Positions 44,719 through 54,975 of a stretch of 64,000 nucleotides of DNA are shown piece after piece. Location of the stretch: NCBI GenBank assembly GCA_025617745.1, contig CM046853.1, forward strand, positions 29,639,822 through 29,703,821, read 5' to 3'. A model generated the notes under the pieces. That model did no database searches. It saw only the letters and a list, made by a program, of their open reading frames with translations, and was not told where the DNA came from. This DNA is from Heliocidaris erythrogramma. Its lineage: Eukaryota; Echinodermata; Echinoidea; Camarodonta; Echinometridae. Every line of letters begins with the position of its first letter. Within the stretch, counting starts at the first letter, position 1. Made by a program: the position numbers and the translations under genes.

Positions 44719-47700
44719 CTGTGAGCAAGGTAGATATATCATTTAAAAAATAAACAATGAATTTCGGACATTCCTTATGGGTGTCCTGACTGTGACACCG
44801 CATTTGCGGTTGGCCTATGGCTTTAGTATACTAACTCCACTCTATCATCCTTCCTCTGCTTAAAGAACGGTTCAGCAAATGAACAGCAATTAAAATTTTC
44901 ACAAATCTGGAATAATGTGGAAGGTGAATGAATTCAGTTATTTCCCAAATCAAAATAATTATCATTATGCAGGGTACAGCCTGTAAATTAGATAGATTGA
45001 TTACATAGGTGAAAAAGTTGCATATATACATGTACCTGAAATAAACTGAGGTTGAATTGACAAACATTTCACAACTAGATGAATGAAATGTATGCCTCCG
45101 CCCTTGCCAGATCAGGAATATATCACACATTTATGTTGATTTGTTTCAAATATTGATTAAACCAGAATAAAAAGCCTCTAATAACATGTTAATTGACCTC
45201 TATGACATTTGACCTTACGCCTTATAACCCCCAAACCTGATCACTTTATCTCCTCCTAGTCATGACTACAAAATAGTTGAGATATGATAACAAAGGTCAA
45301 AAAAACATTAATTTCACAGACACCTGTATAATGACCTCTATGACATTTGACCTACATATCCCAAAATCTAATCGGATCATCTTTCTATGGTGATACATAC
45401 TAGTACCAAATTTGAAGTTCATACCTCACATGGTTCTTGAGATATCGCGTTGACAAGGCTAACAGCTGCAATTCCAGAAATTGACCTTTGACCTTTAACC
45501 TATGTCAAAATCTAATCAGATCGTGTTCCTATAATGATGCATACTAGCACCAAGTTTGAAGTTGTACCTCAAATAGTTCTAGAGTTATCGCGAGAACGAG
45601 GCTAACACCTGAAATTTCAGAAATTGGCCTCTGTGAACTTGACCTTTGACCTATGTACACCAATATCTAATCGGATCGTCTTCCTATGTGATACATACTA
45701 GCACCAAGTTTGAAGTTCATACCTCATGTGGTTCTTGGGTCATTGCTAGAACGAGAAAATGGGACGGACGGACGGACGGACAACCTGGAAACATAATGCC
45801 TCTGATCTCATTTGCAAAACAACTTTATAATCATGAAAACTCACTCGGTTTGTTCTCTTTGATGGCTATAAGATACATGACTCCATGTGGTGAAAGTAGT
45901 TTGGGTACTTGAGGAAGCAGTCTATCTGTTACCTCACGTCCATCTGCTCCTCCAGCCCAGGACGCCTCTATTCCATTGCTTTTGATCTGAATAAATGAAT
46001 ACAATATTGCAATAACTAATTATATACATGTATAACAAATCTTGGTGTTGCTTACATTTACAGACTTCTTGCAATGTACTCAATGCCATATATTCATTCT
46101 GGAAGAAAATAATCATTTTGAGAGGAAGGTCTTGAAATAGAGGTCTACAGGAGAACTCTACCATTTGCCATCCACTGAAATAAATGGAAGCTTCTTTGAA
46201 ACAAGCAGTGTCACTTAATCACCTCAAGGTAGATCTTCCAAGACAGGTGTAACTTCTGGGCCCCATTGCATAAAACTTACCATTAATGGTAACTCTGCTA
46301 TCAATGGTAACTACCATGGTAACATCACTCAACAGCCAATCAAAATTAAGGATTCCATGGGAGTTACCACTGATGGCAAAGTTACCGTTAATGGTAAGTT
46401 TTATGCAACGGGGCCCTGATATTGGTCACTTTATACCTAATCAAGTAAGCTGAAAAACAACTGTTTGAATTGAAAATTTACTTGATTGTAATTCTTTTAT
46501 CTGTTATATTTTATGCCGATGTGTACATCCTATCTTTGACAGATCTGAGGCATGGAATTGAGACTGAGATCATGTTAAAGCATAATCAATATTGCTTTAC
46601 ATAGTTTGGAACCCTAGACTGTAACAAAAAAACCAAAGTAGAAACTGAGTAAAATACAAACCTCTTCTGATGGGGTCACAACATAAGGAGGATTGAATAT
46701 AAGAATATCCACTGATCCTTGGAGCTTTCTTTCCAAAGGGGTCAGGAGGTCACAGTTCATGACCTCAATATGGCATGAATTTTGTTTGGCAGTCCTCTGA
46801 GTACAAAGTGCAGCATATGGATTCCTATCTGTTGCACTGTGTTGTAAGAAAACAAAATGAACAATAAAATTAGTCAACTTTACACTAATTTGTGTGCATC
46901 TGCGTAAACAAGTGGTTCAAATAAACAAAGTATCACATTGCAATATTCATGTAGGGTAGTATAAAGTTGTACAAAACTGAAGGAGAAAAAGATATATCAG
47001 ATGATCACTGGATCAAAACTCTATACCAGTACTTGTGAAGAACTCATTCTGCAAAATGAAACCCCAAAACATTGATTCATGTGCAACACTGATTATCCTT
47101 GAGAAGAAGGGGAGGGATCTGAACACATCTGCCACTGAATCTAAGAGCAACAGTTTGGTCCTAAAACAGTTCATGTGCATTAATCTGATACAGCAGAATG
47201 TCACTTTCCAAGAGCGTGGAGAATGCTCTATTTTGGCAGCAACAGTCCTGTTAGGGCTTTGGGACATTATCTTCCATGCCTAGAGGTACTGCAGTGGAAT
47301 TTCATTATAACTCCTTGGGACCAAGGAAATTACCTCTTTATATCGAAACCTTGTTACATCAGGGCTCAAACACCATAGATGTGGGACTGGCAAAATCACC
47401 ATCACAGGTATAATGAGAGTTTGTTATAACAGTGTTTCTTTATAACGAGGTTCCACTATAGAAGGTATCTACAAGCAGATAGCATGGACAAAGTGCTGCG
47501 CATGGGAACCACACAGTAGATTAATGAAGGAGAGGCGAGAAAGATCAACAAGATATGCAGTGGGTTAAAGGGCTCCTGCCATCAAAATGCAAGTGGATAC
47601 CTGCTGGTGTGCAGTTCTACATACATCTCATATTTTGATATTTAAACTTCTAGATATGTTCCATAGATTTTTAAATATTTCTTGAAATAATTTTCTAAAA

Positions 47701-50700
47701 CCTACTAAGCCCCACCCACTTAAAAAAATCCTCCAGACCATTAGCCCCCTGTGACATCATCTGTCAATCATCAGTGAGCTAATAGCGATTTTGCAAGTGA
47801 AATTGGTACGGGTACCTTGACTTTGTCAAAGCTGACACCTGTTACAATACAACATACAATAACAACATAGGAGTTGCTATGTCAGACATGCTGTAGCATC
47901 AGCAGAAAAACAAAGGCAATGAGGAGGTGTTTTATGAAAGCATGCAATTCTATTATGAGTGTGTGCTGAGCTGGTGGATTATTGTCTAGATTGTATTGTA
48001 GAATAGTGCAATGTAACCGCCAGCTCAGCACACACTCAAACCAATTGGTCTGATCATCATTCCCACTAATGACCACTTGGTCTAATAATCATTTGGTCTT
48101 AAGTCTCAGTTCGTCTAATGACTGTTTGGTCTACTACTCATTTGGTCTAATACAAGAACAAATTACTGTGTGCCACCTTTTTAGTTTTACAGTCAACCTC
48201 CCCTATTAAGTCGATCATGATGGGCACGGATGTAGACACGCATAATTATCCATTGTTAATGGGGGGATGATCTATTCATCATCCCTCCCCACTAACAATA
48301 GAAACGCGTTCGTATCTACGCCACTGATGACGGGACTGAGTTGACTTAGGCGATTTTCGACTTGACTTGTGCGGAAGTCGAAGAAAATCTGACTTACGCG
48401 TGTACATTGTATACATAACGGCCGTGCAAACATGACATTTTGTTCTTCACATGAGAGCCCGAGAGAGTGTGCGAGAGATCGCGCCAGCAAGTAAGGGAAT
48501 TTTTGTGAACAAAATAGGCGCGTGGCAGTTTCGACAATGATTGATTTCACATCGCCGTCTAGTTCGACTTGTGCGGTGTAAATTTAATGCTTTTTCATAG
48601 TATTGTTCTGAGAATTTGATCGATATAGGCGAGTATTCGACCTACGAAAATCGACTTGTACAAAGGATCAACACACGTAAGTCTATGAGGATAAAATGGG
48701 ACTTTTTATTTTCATTGACCTGAGCGACTATTCGACACATGCGACGTCGACTTAAGCGAGGTTTACTGTATTTGAAATGGTATGTCTATACGCTGAAACA
48801 ATAGGCCTATGATATAATATTAATGGCAATAGCCTAATGATGAAAGTAATATTAGGCCTACTTTTTGAATTATTGAAATGATACATATATTGTAATAATA
48901 TTTTAAAAAAAATTATGATTATCATTAAAAATATTTATTACCATTAAAATATTCTGAAATCTATGCAATGTTTTCCACGTTTACACCTTCATTAAATGTA
49001 AATTGATCTAGACGCTAGCTCTAGATACTGCAGAAACTTAACTGATTTTTGTACAAAATCTGGATCTAAATTTTAAACAATGCAGCACATAATATGGACG
49101 TGCTAGGGTCATAGAGGGCTAGCTTAGGCCCCATGCTTATTATTAGACCAACTGGTTATTAGACCAAATGGTAATTGGACCAAGTGCTAATTAGACTAAA
49201 TGTTATTAATTAGACCAAATGAAGTTAGACCAACTGAAATATGGACCAAATGGGTATTGGACTAATTTGGTCAGAGCTACCATTTGATAATTAGACCAAA
49301 TGGTAATTGGACCAATTGATAATAGACCAAATGATTATAGACGAAATGGTTATTGGCATTAATGGTTATTGGATGAAACGTTGATTGGACGATATGTTGA
49401 TTATACCAATGTATATTGGACCGACTGATATCAGACCGAAAGATGTTAGACCATATGACAAATTGACAATTGGACCAAATGGCAATAAACCAGTACAAGT
49501 GCATCCTTGTAGGGAAACTAAAATTGTCTTTTTCTTATTCAACATTGAAGGCATCATTCCATGAATATTCTTATACTGAACAAATGACACGATCAGTAAA
49601 ATGCTCAGATATGGAGTACACAATTTAAAATCAATGAAGAGACCAAATTTATTTACTCACATGCAGAATGCTGACTGGTTGAGAAGTTTAGAGAGAGCAG
49701 TGATGACAACTCCTGATCCACATCCAACCTCAACACAGATAGATGGCCTAAACAAAGAGAAACTCTCATAAATACACGCTAATCAGCCATACCCCTCAAA
49801 AAAAAAAAAAAAAGAGAAAAAGATCAGTATTCAAGTCACATGAAATTGAGCAAAATATGCTCTGTAAACAAACATGTAGGCTTACAAATAAGTTCTCTTT
49901 AGTATATTATTGAAAGCCGTATTTATACCATCTACATATTCCACCAAAGAATAAATAAATACATACATATAAATAAATATAATTTGCTTACCAGATTCAT
50001 TTCATAGTAAACAGCCGAATACAAGAGATCATAAAGGCCTATGACTAAATTCCATTCTCTTTCAAAAGTGTCTCATGATTTGGTTTTTCACTTCATTCTA
50101 TGAAAATGTCAGTTTGGTGACATAAAAAATAATTTTATGGTACAGTGAATGTTGATATTTTACACTGTAGATGTAGACCGAGAATCAAAGCAGGAAAATA
50201 TACAAATGCAATATATTTAACTAGATGAATCTTTGACCGCGCGCCATCACCAAATTGGAAATGTATGGCATACATGTACACTCTAAAAAGGATTGGTCCA
50301 ACAAAATTACAAATCTTTTCACTTAAATAACACAAGAGACAGAAATTTATTTCATTTCATTTCCATCCCATACAAATAAAAACTTACCATTGATGACTTA
50401 CAATCATCAAATACTCCAAGGAAATAGATATTTTATAGCAAATAGACCACTGTCCCCTTAAAATTTCTTTTGTCCCTTTAAAATACATGTAGGTAGGCCT
50501 AGACTCCATACATCATGAACCATTTTCATGTATATAATGACCTCTATGACCTTTGAACTTTGACCTTGAGACCCTAAAATCTAATCCGTGCATCGTCCCT
50601 CACAAATGCATACATGGGCCAAGTTAGAAGCTGATCCGTCAAACAGTTCTGAAGTTATTGCGAGAACGAACCATTTTTATGTACATAATGACCTCTGTGA

Positions 50701-53700
50701 CCTTTGACCTTTGACCTTGAGACCCCAAAATCTAATCAGTTCATCGTCCCTCCCATATGCATACATGGGCCAAGTTACAAACTGATCCGCCAAACGGTTC
50801 CTAAGTTATCACAATAACGAACCATTTTTATGTATATAATGACCTCCATGACCTTTGACCTTTGACCTTGAGACCCCAAAATCTAATCAGTTCATCGTCC
50901 CTCCCATATGCATACATGGGCCAAGTTAGAGCTGATCCGTCAAACAGTTCTGAAGTTATTGCGAGAACGAACCATTTTTATGTACATAATGACCTCTGTG
51001 ACCTTTGACCTTTGACCTTGAGACCCCAAAATCTAATCAGTTCATCGTCCCTCCCATATGCATACATGGGCCAAGTTACAAACTGATCCGCCAAACGGTT
51101 CCTAAGTTTTCACAATAACGAACCATTTTTATGTATATAATGACCTCCATGACCTTTGACCTTTGACCTTGAGACCCCAAAATCTAATCAGTTCATCGTC
51201 CCTACCATATGCATACATGGGCCAAGTTACAAACTGATAAAAAAAAAAAAACGGTTCTGAAGTTATCGCGAGAACGAAAAGGGGACGGACGACCCGAAAA
51301 CATAATGCCTCCGGCTGAAGGCATAAAATAGCTCACTGACATCAGTTGCGGCCCTACACTGCGATTAGCCACCCGAAAGCTTTTATTCTGTCCTGCCTAA
51401 TTTCCCTAAAATAAACAATTTGCTTAAATACGTAAAACTGCTACCGAAGAGTCTACGCTAAACTGTGAAATCTCGCCCTAATAACAACCAAATGAAATGA
51501 ACTAAACATCAATTTCCAGAATAAGAGTTGCTCTAACTCATAATTATTATCACTCATAGTCAAATCATTTTATAGTTTGTGAAAACTTAGAGAAATGAGG
51601 AGCCATTTCTTTTTTTTTCTACTAACTGTGCAAACTTAAAACTGCGCAGGCAGTGAGACTGGCATTTAACCCTAAAAGGGCCGGGGGGGGGGGGGGGAAT
51701 CCACCCCCCAGACGTTTCTCTGGGTCCGCAACGCGCAAAGCAGTCGCCATAGTGCTTTCCATGACTTTTTTTCTTTTGAATCTCACGCATATTTTGAGAC
51801 CAAATTCGCAGTGTCCGGGCATGCGGTTACGAAGTTACTAACCATTTCGTACTTGCACGTCAGACCAAAAATTGCTCAATTTCAATACAAATTGTTTTTT
51901 TAGCCAAAATTTAGAAATCTATGAATATTTTTACATTTGCTGATGAAAATTAATTAATTTTATGCTGTTTATGTTCGTAAAAGTGTCCCTGACAAATTTG
52001 ATCCAAAAAACAATAATAAACAAGGTAAAAAAAAAAGAAGAAATACATAAGAAATTAAAAAAAAAAAATAAGATACATTAGAAATAAATTTTGATACCAA
52101 ATATTTTGTTAAGAATACTGGAAAGAGTGTCTAGACCAAAAATTAGCATTTTTTGAGCTTTATTTAATGATTTAGAGCAAAATTTGATTCATGCATAAAT
52201 TTGCATAATTAATGTGAATTTTTTAACTATACAGTTTTGTAGATTACATTGTGGACGACGTGTGTGCCGATTTTCAGCGCGATCGGGCAGTCGACGGTCG
52301 AGATCTCGGCTGTGGCATAGCCAAAATATCCTGTCCTTTTTAGGTTTGGTGGAGAATTAACCTCAAACAATAAAGACGATAGTGATCAAAGGTGTTATTT
52401 ATTCCTACTTGTTAGACTATATGGCTTCGCGTCAAAATATACGAGATCGATACGAATCAAGATTTTCTGAGCAAAATTTATCATCTGCTAGCAATATGTA
52501 TCGTCTGCTAGCAATACATGGGGGCTGCCATTTTTTTATGTGTACAAGAAGATTTTCTTAATCCAAATGCCCAATTGCCTTTTTCAAAATTAAAAACCCA
52601 TTTGAGATTAAAAATATAGAATAGATATGTCAATTTATTTTTAAACTGAAGATTTCCTTATATATTTCTGTTGAAAATCGATATTCGCTTAATATAAATC
52701 TATTTTCTAGATACTGTGACGCAATGGACGGAGCAAATTAATTCAAATTTTATGGATGCTTCTTCCCTGAGCATCTATAGCGGCAAACTATGCATTCACC
52801 TGCTTTCGGATAATGGGACTTCAAAAGTCAGAATGCATGCTGCATATATTATGTTCTGCTCTGTTTGGCAAACCCAAGAAAATAGATTTTTGTTAAGAAA
52901 AACCAGACAATTTAAAAGTATCATTATAAAGATTTAATTTTTATAAATCATGTAAACACCCACTTTATATTTTTCGTCACATATGGGATTTTAGGTAATG
53001 AAGAAAATCAATTTAGGTCTTGGATTCAAAATATCTTCCTGACCGGAACATTTCTCAATGGTTCATGTACAAATCCAAATCAGCAAGAAAATGGCAGCCC
53101 CCATGTAAATGAGTAGGAGACGATACCGGGTGTTGGAATATCTTTATTTATACCCTTTTCTAATATCTTATTAGAAAATGATTTAGGCCAATAAGTAGGA
53201 ATATATTACACCTTTCAATATAAGTAAATTTGTACTCAGGGGTTAATTCTCCTTTAATGTCTAGCAATATGTCAATTGTTTGCATATTCATTTCGTCCCA
53301 GACTTGTGTCAGGAAAAAAATAAAACCTCTTTTCACGGTACTCTGAAACAGAAAAATACTTGTATCTCAAAAAATACTCAACCGTTTTCAGTAGAACTTG
53401 ATATGAAGCATAATAATATTAACCTTTCCTATAAACTGGAATTTTCATGATTTTTACGTCCCAAATAAGCGAATTTTTGAGGATTTTTGCTCCTCTCTCG
53501 GCACAGGGCCTCGGTAGCAGTTAGGAATTCTAACGCTGTTACGACTTTACGAGGAGTTAATTGAAGTGTCTGATAGCTGCTATTTAATTTTCAAAGCTGA
53601 ATACACCGTATCCAGACAACTACCACTAGATAATTACCCCCCCCCCCCGACAACCCCCTGGAGAACTACCCCTCAGGACAACTAGCCCCTCCCCAGGACA

Positions 53701-54312
53701 ACTACCCCATAGACAATTACCTCTGGACAATTACCCCCCCCCCCCCCCCCCGGATTCTGGGGTTTTTTCGGGGGGGGGGGGGGGTGGGCTAAAATAATTT
53801 TCCTAGGGGGTATTTATCCTAGGATCAGAATACACATTTAAAGGGATATGCCACCAGGCGGCCGTGGGAAAATCAGGATTGCGTAAGCCCCATTCACTCG
53901 TACACAAAGTTTGTGCGTCGGATGCGTCCATTGGACTACTGGGATTACATTTCCAACTGCACAAAGTCGATCGAATGTCGCACGAGAGCGAGAGCTCGAG
54001 CTCAGGCAGAGCGTGTAGGTCGCGCAGCGACCAGTCTGTCCGAAGTTTGCACCACACAAGGCAACGGCATGATCAGGTAACGATCACGGTGCCCTCTTGC
54101 AGTATAAAAACATCCACAATCTGCGGTTGAGTATCCCTTGGACATCAAATAATGTTATTAATCCCTTACTGCATATGTTGAATGAAAGATGCTTCTTCTT
54201 GTAGACTGTCTAAGAGAAGAAAGGTATCTTCAGCTGGCTCATAAACATGCTCAAAGTCTCCAGATGAGAGATGAGAGAAGTCTGGAGTCTCCACTTCAAA
54301 CTTGGAATCCAT
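44600..54312 (-). CDS. N6AMT1: N6AMT1 (HEMK2), eRF1 glutamine methyltransferase (gene span, 5 coding exons)
   Basis: Exons are 54170-54312, 49661-49747, 46662-46836, 45845-45986 and 44600-44718. All introns are GT-AG and phases join to give 221 aa (human 214). The fold is a class I SAM-dependent methyltransferase. YEPAEDTFLLLD (about 24-35) is the family signature, VEVGCGSG (53-60) is SAM-binding motif I, and NPPY (125-128) is the catalytic motif that positions the target amide or amine nitrogen. Exon 4 has GIEASWAGGADGREV and exon 5 ARRAGPEHLSVLKF, both highly conserved. With TRMT112 the enzyme methylates the GGQ glutamine of release factor eRF1; other substrates have been proposed. All key residues are present. 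Introns, up to 4.4 kb, hold two tandem-bearing elements, a foldback and several MITEs. Confidence 0.97.
45091..45805 (+). mobile_element. TATGCCTCCGC-started element with ~4 tandem monomers
   Basis: Starts tatgcctccgccc (45091). Monomers are marked by 'caccaagtttgaagtt' and 'atctaatcggatc' at about 45360, 45500 and 45665. The tail is gggacggacggacggacgga (45761-45780) then 'caacctggaaacataatgcc'. The final inverted copy of the end is missing or diverged. In the N6AMT1 intron just below exon 4. Confidence 0.75.
45845..45986 (-). CDS. N6AMT1: N6AMT1 exon 4 (aa 136-182)
   Basis: Reads IKSNGIEASWAGGADGREVT through LLPQVPKLLSPHGVMYLIAI to KENKP; acceptor ATTCAG, donor GTGAGT. Confidence 0.96.
46258..46416. 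mobile_element. MITE with ~40-bp GGGCCCC inverted ends, 159 bp
   Basis: GGGCCCC.TTGCATAAAAC followed by TTACCATTAA.GGTAACT at the left is mirrored at the right with two or three mismatches. 'agccaatcaaaatt' lies in the centre. In an N6AMT1 intron. Confidence 0.88.
46662..46836 (-). CDS. N6AMT1: N6AMT1 exon 3, NPPY motif (aa 77-135)
   Basis: Begins ATDRNPYAALCTQRTAKQNS and ends VDILIFNPPYVVTPSEE before the donor GTTTGT. Asp80 follows the expected acidic SAM-ribose position. Confidence 0.97.
47289..47458. mobile_element. Tc1/mariner-like (pogo/Tigger-type) MITE, TA-flanked
   Basis: TA at 47287-47288 and 47459-47460. The ends are 'cagtggaatttcattataac' and, inverted on the right, 'tagtggaacctcgttataaa'. 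'gttataacagtgtttc' lies near the right end. CAGTGGAACCTCG-type ends with TA target sites are typical of pogo/Tigger relatives. Confidence 0.75.
47950..48020. repeat. Inverted pair 'gagtgtgtgctgagctgg'
   Basis: 'gagtgtgtgctgagctgg' (about 47958) is mirrored by 'ccagctcagcacacactc' (about 48021). Confidence 0.7.
48040..48150. repeat. Minisatellite 'tttggtctaatgatca'
   Basis: About six degenerate units of the complement of the 680-1230 and 49135-49500 unit. Confidence 0.65.
48190..48768. mobile_element. TA-flanked MITE, 579 bp, with nested foldback
   Basis: TA at 48188-48189 and 48769-48770. The ends are CAGTCAACCTCCCC..TAAGTCGA and, inverted on the right, CAGTAAACCTCGCTTAAGTCGA. 'cgacttg' and 'gacttgtgcgg' repeats fill the interior. 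A small inverted pair at about 48213-48330 ('cacggatgtagacacg' against 'cgtatctacgccactg') looks like a second, nested element. Confidence 0.8.
49135..49500. repeat. Minisatellite 'gaccaaatggttattag'
   Basis: About 18 degenerate units of 15-20 bp, such as 'agaccaaatggtaattgg'. Ends about 160 bp from N6AMT1 exon 2. Confidence 0.8.
49661..49747 (-). CDS. N6AMT1: N6AMT1 exon 2, SAM motif I (aa 48-76)
   Basis: Reads PSICVEVGCGSGVVITALSK and ends NQSAFC plus two bases. Acceptor TTTAG, donor GTGAGT. Confidence 0.96.
50215..51330 (+). mobile_element. Tandem-bearing element, inverted relative of 33613-34640
   Basis: The left end (50215-50400) carries 'aactagatgaatctttgac', 'atttggaaatg'-type text and 'gattggtccaacaaaattac'. 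Then five ~165-bp units contain 'tgacctttgacctttgacct', 'tgagaccccaaaatctaatc', 'gttcatcgtccctcccatat' and 'gggccaagtta'. The tail 'ggggacggacgacccgaaaa' and 'cataatgcctccggct' ends at about 51330. In an N6AMT1 intron. Confidence 0.88.
51668..52345. mobile_element. MITE with ACCCTAAAAGGG-type ends
   Basis: 'aaccctaaaagggccgggg' (51668) is mirrored by 'ctgtcctttttaggttt' (52331-52347) with mismatches. A G-run and 'tccaccccccag' follow the left end. The interior is AT-rich with no ORF of note. It abuts the start of the 52349 foldback. Confidence 0.6.
52349..53257. mobile_element. TTAA-ended foldback element, copy 2
   Basis: Matches 40329-41235 over its full length in the same orientation, sharing 'ttgttagactatatggcttc' and 'aaatggcagcccc'. 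The right end TAATTCTCCTTTAA (53244-53257) is intact; the left end is eroded to 'tggagaattaacc'. Confidence 0.88.
53471..53575. repeat. ~100-bp repeat 'gcacagggcctcggtagcag', copy 1
   Basis: 'gaatttttgaggatttttgc' through 'taacgctgttacgacttta' to 'gttaattgaagtgtc' recurs at 54873-54975 in the same orientation. Confidence 0.9.
53590..53820. repeat. Minisatellite 'ggacaactacccc' with C and G runs
   Basis: Units such as 'ccaggacaactacccc' and 'tagacaattacc' alternate with C-runs (53637-53648, 53734-53750) and a G-run (53770-53783). Confidence 0.8.
54170..54312 (-). CDS. N6AMT1: N6AMT1 exon 1 (aa 1-47)
   Basis: Starts at ATG 54312. Reads MDSKFEVETPDFSHLSSGDF, then EHVYEPAEDTFLLLDSLQEE, and ends before the donor GTAAGG. 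Confidence 0.95.
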
Positions 54313-54599
54313 CTCAAATGAGTAAATCACAGATCCTCTTCTATCTGGTCATGTTGTTTTCCCCCTGCAAAAACAAAGCACAAATGTCTAAATTATAGAA
54401 TATGTTCATACTCAAACATGATATGCCTATTAAGATTGAGCACATATATACCTTCCTGTTGGATGATACAACATGTCTAAATAGTAAAATGTATGTGACT
54501 GCCCCATGAAAAAGTAAGCCCACTGATACCCTCTAAAATATTAAAACTTGGAAATGTACTGAGCAGTGACCACATTTGGTTTCCGTGGCTGATGGGTCG

Positions 54600-54680
54600 C
54601 ATTGAAAGTCTAGTGGGTCTAGTAGCCCGACTACTAGCCCGACTAGTAGCCCAACTAGTAACCTCCAGTAGCCTGACCAG
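54600..54680. repeat. Minisatellite 'ctagtagcccga'
   Basis: Five or so tandem units of 'actagtagcccga' immediately above N6AMT1 exon 1; possible 5' flank of that gene. Confidence 0.7.
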
Positions 54681-54872
54681 ATGCCGTGAAAAGCACAGCA
54701 TCTGGTCTGGCTTATTAACGTGCTTATCTAGAGTCCTAGTCCTAGAAAGAAAATATTTAAAAATATTTTTTTTTTTTATCTTTTACTTTACACATGTGTA
54801 TGAAAAATATGTGCTCTTCAGCAATTAATTGGGCATGAGGTCAATACTGTTTTTTATACAGTTAGACTCAAC

Positions 54873-54975
54873 CGAATTTTTGAGGATTTTTGCTCTTCTC
54901 TCGGCACAGGGCCTCGGTAGCAGTTAGGAATTCTAACGCTGTTACGACTTTACGAGGAGTTAATTGAAGTGTCAT
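54873..54975. repeat. ~100-bp repeat 'gcacagggcctcggtagcag', copy 2
   Basis: Copy of 53471-53575. The flanks differ on both sides, marking element boundaries. Confidence 0.9.
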
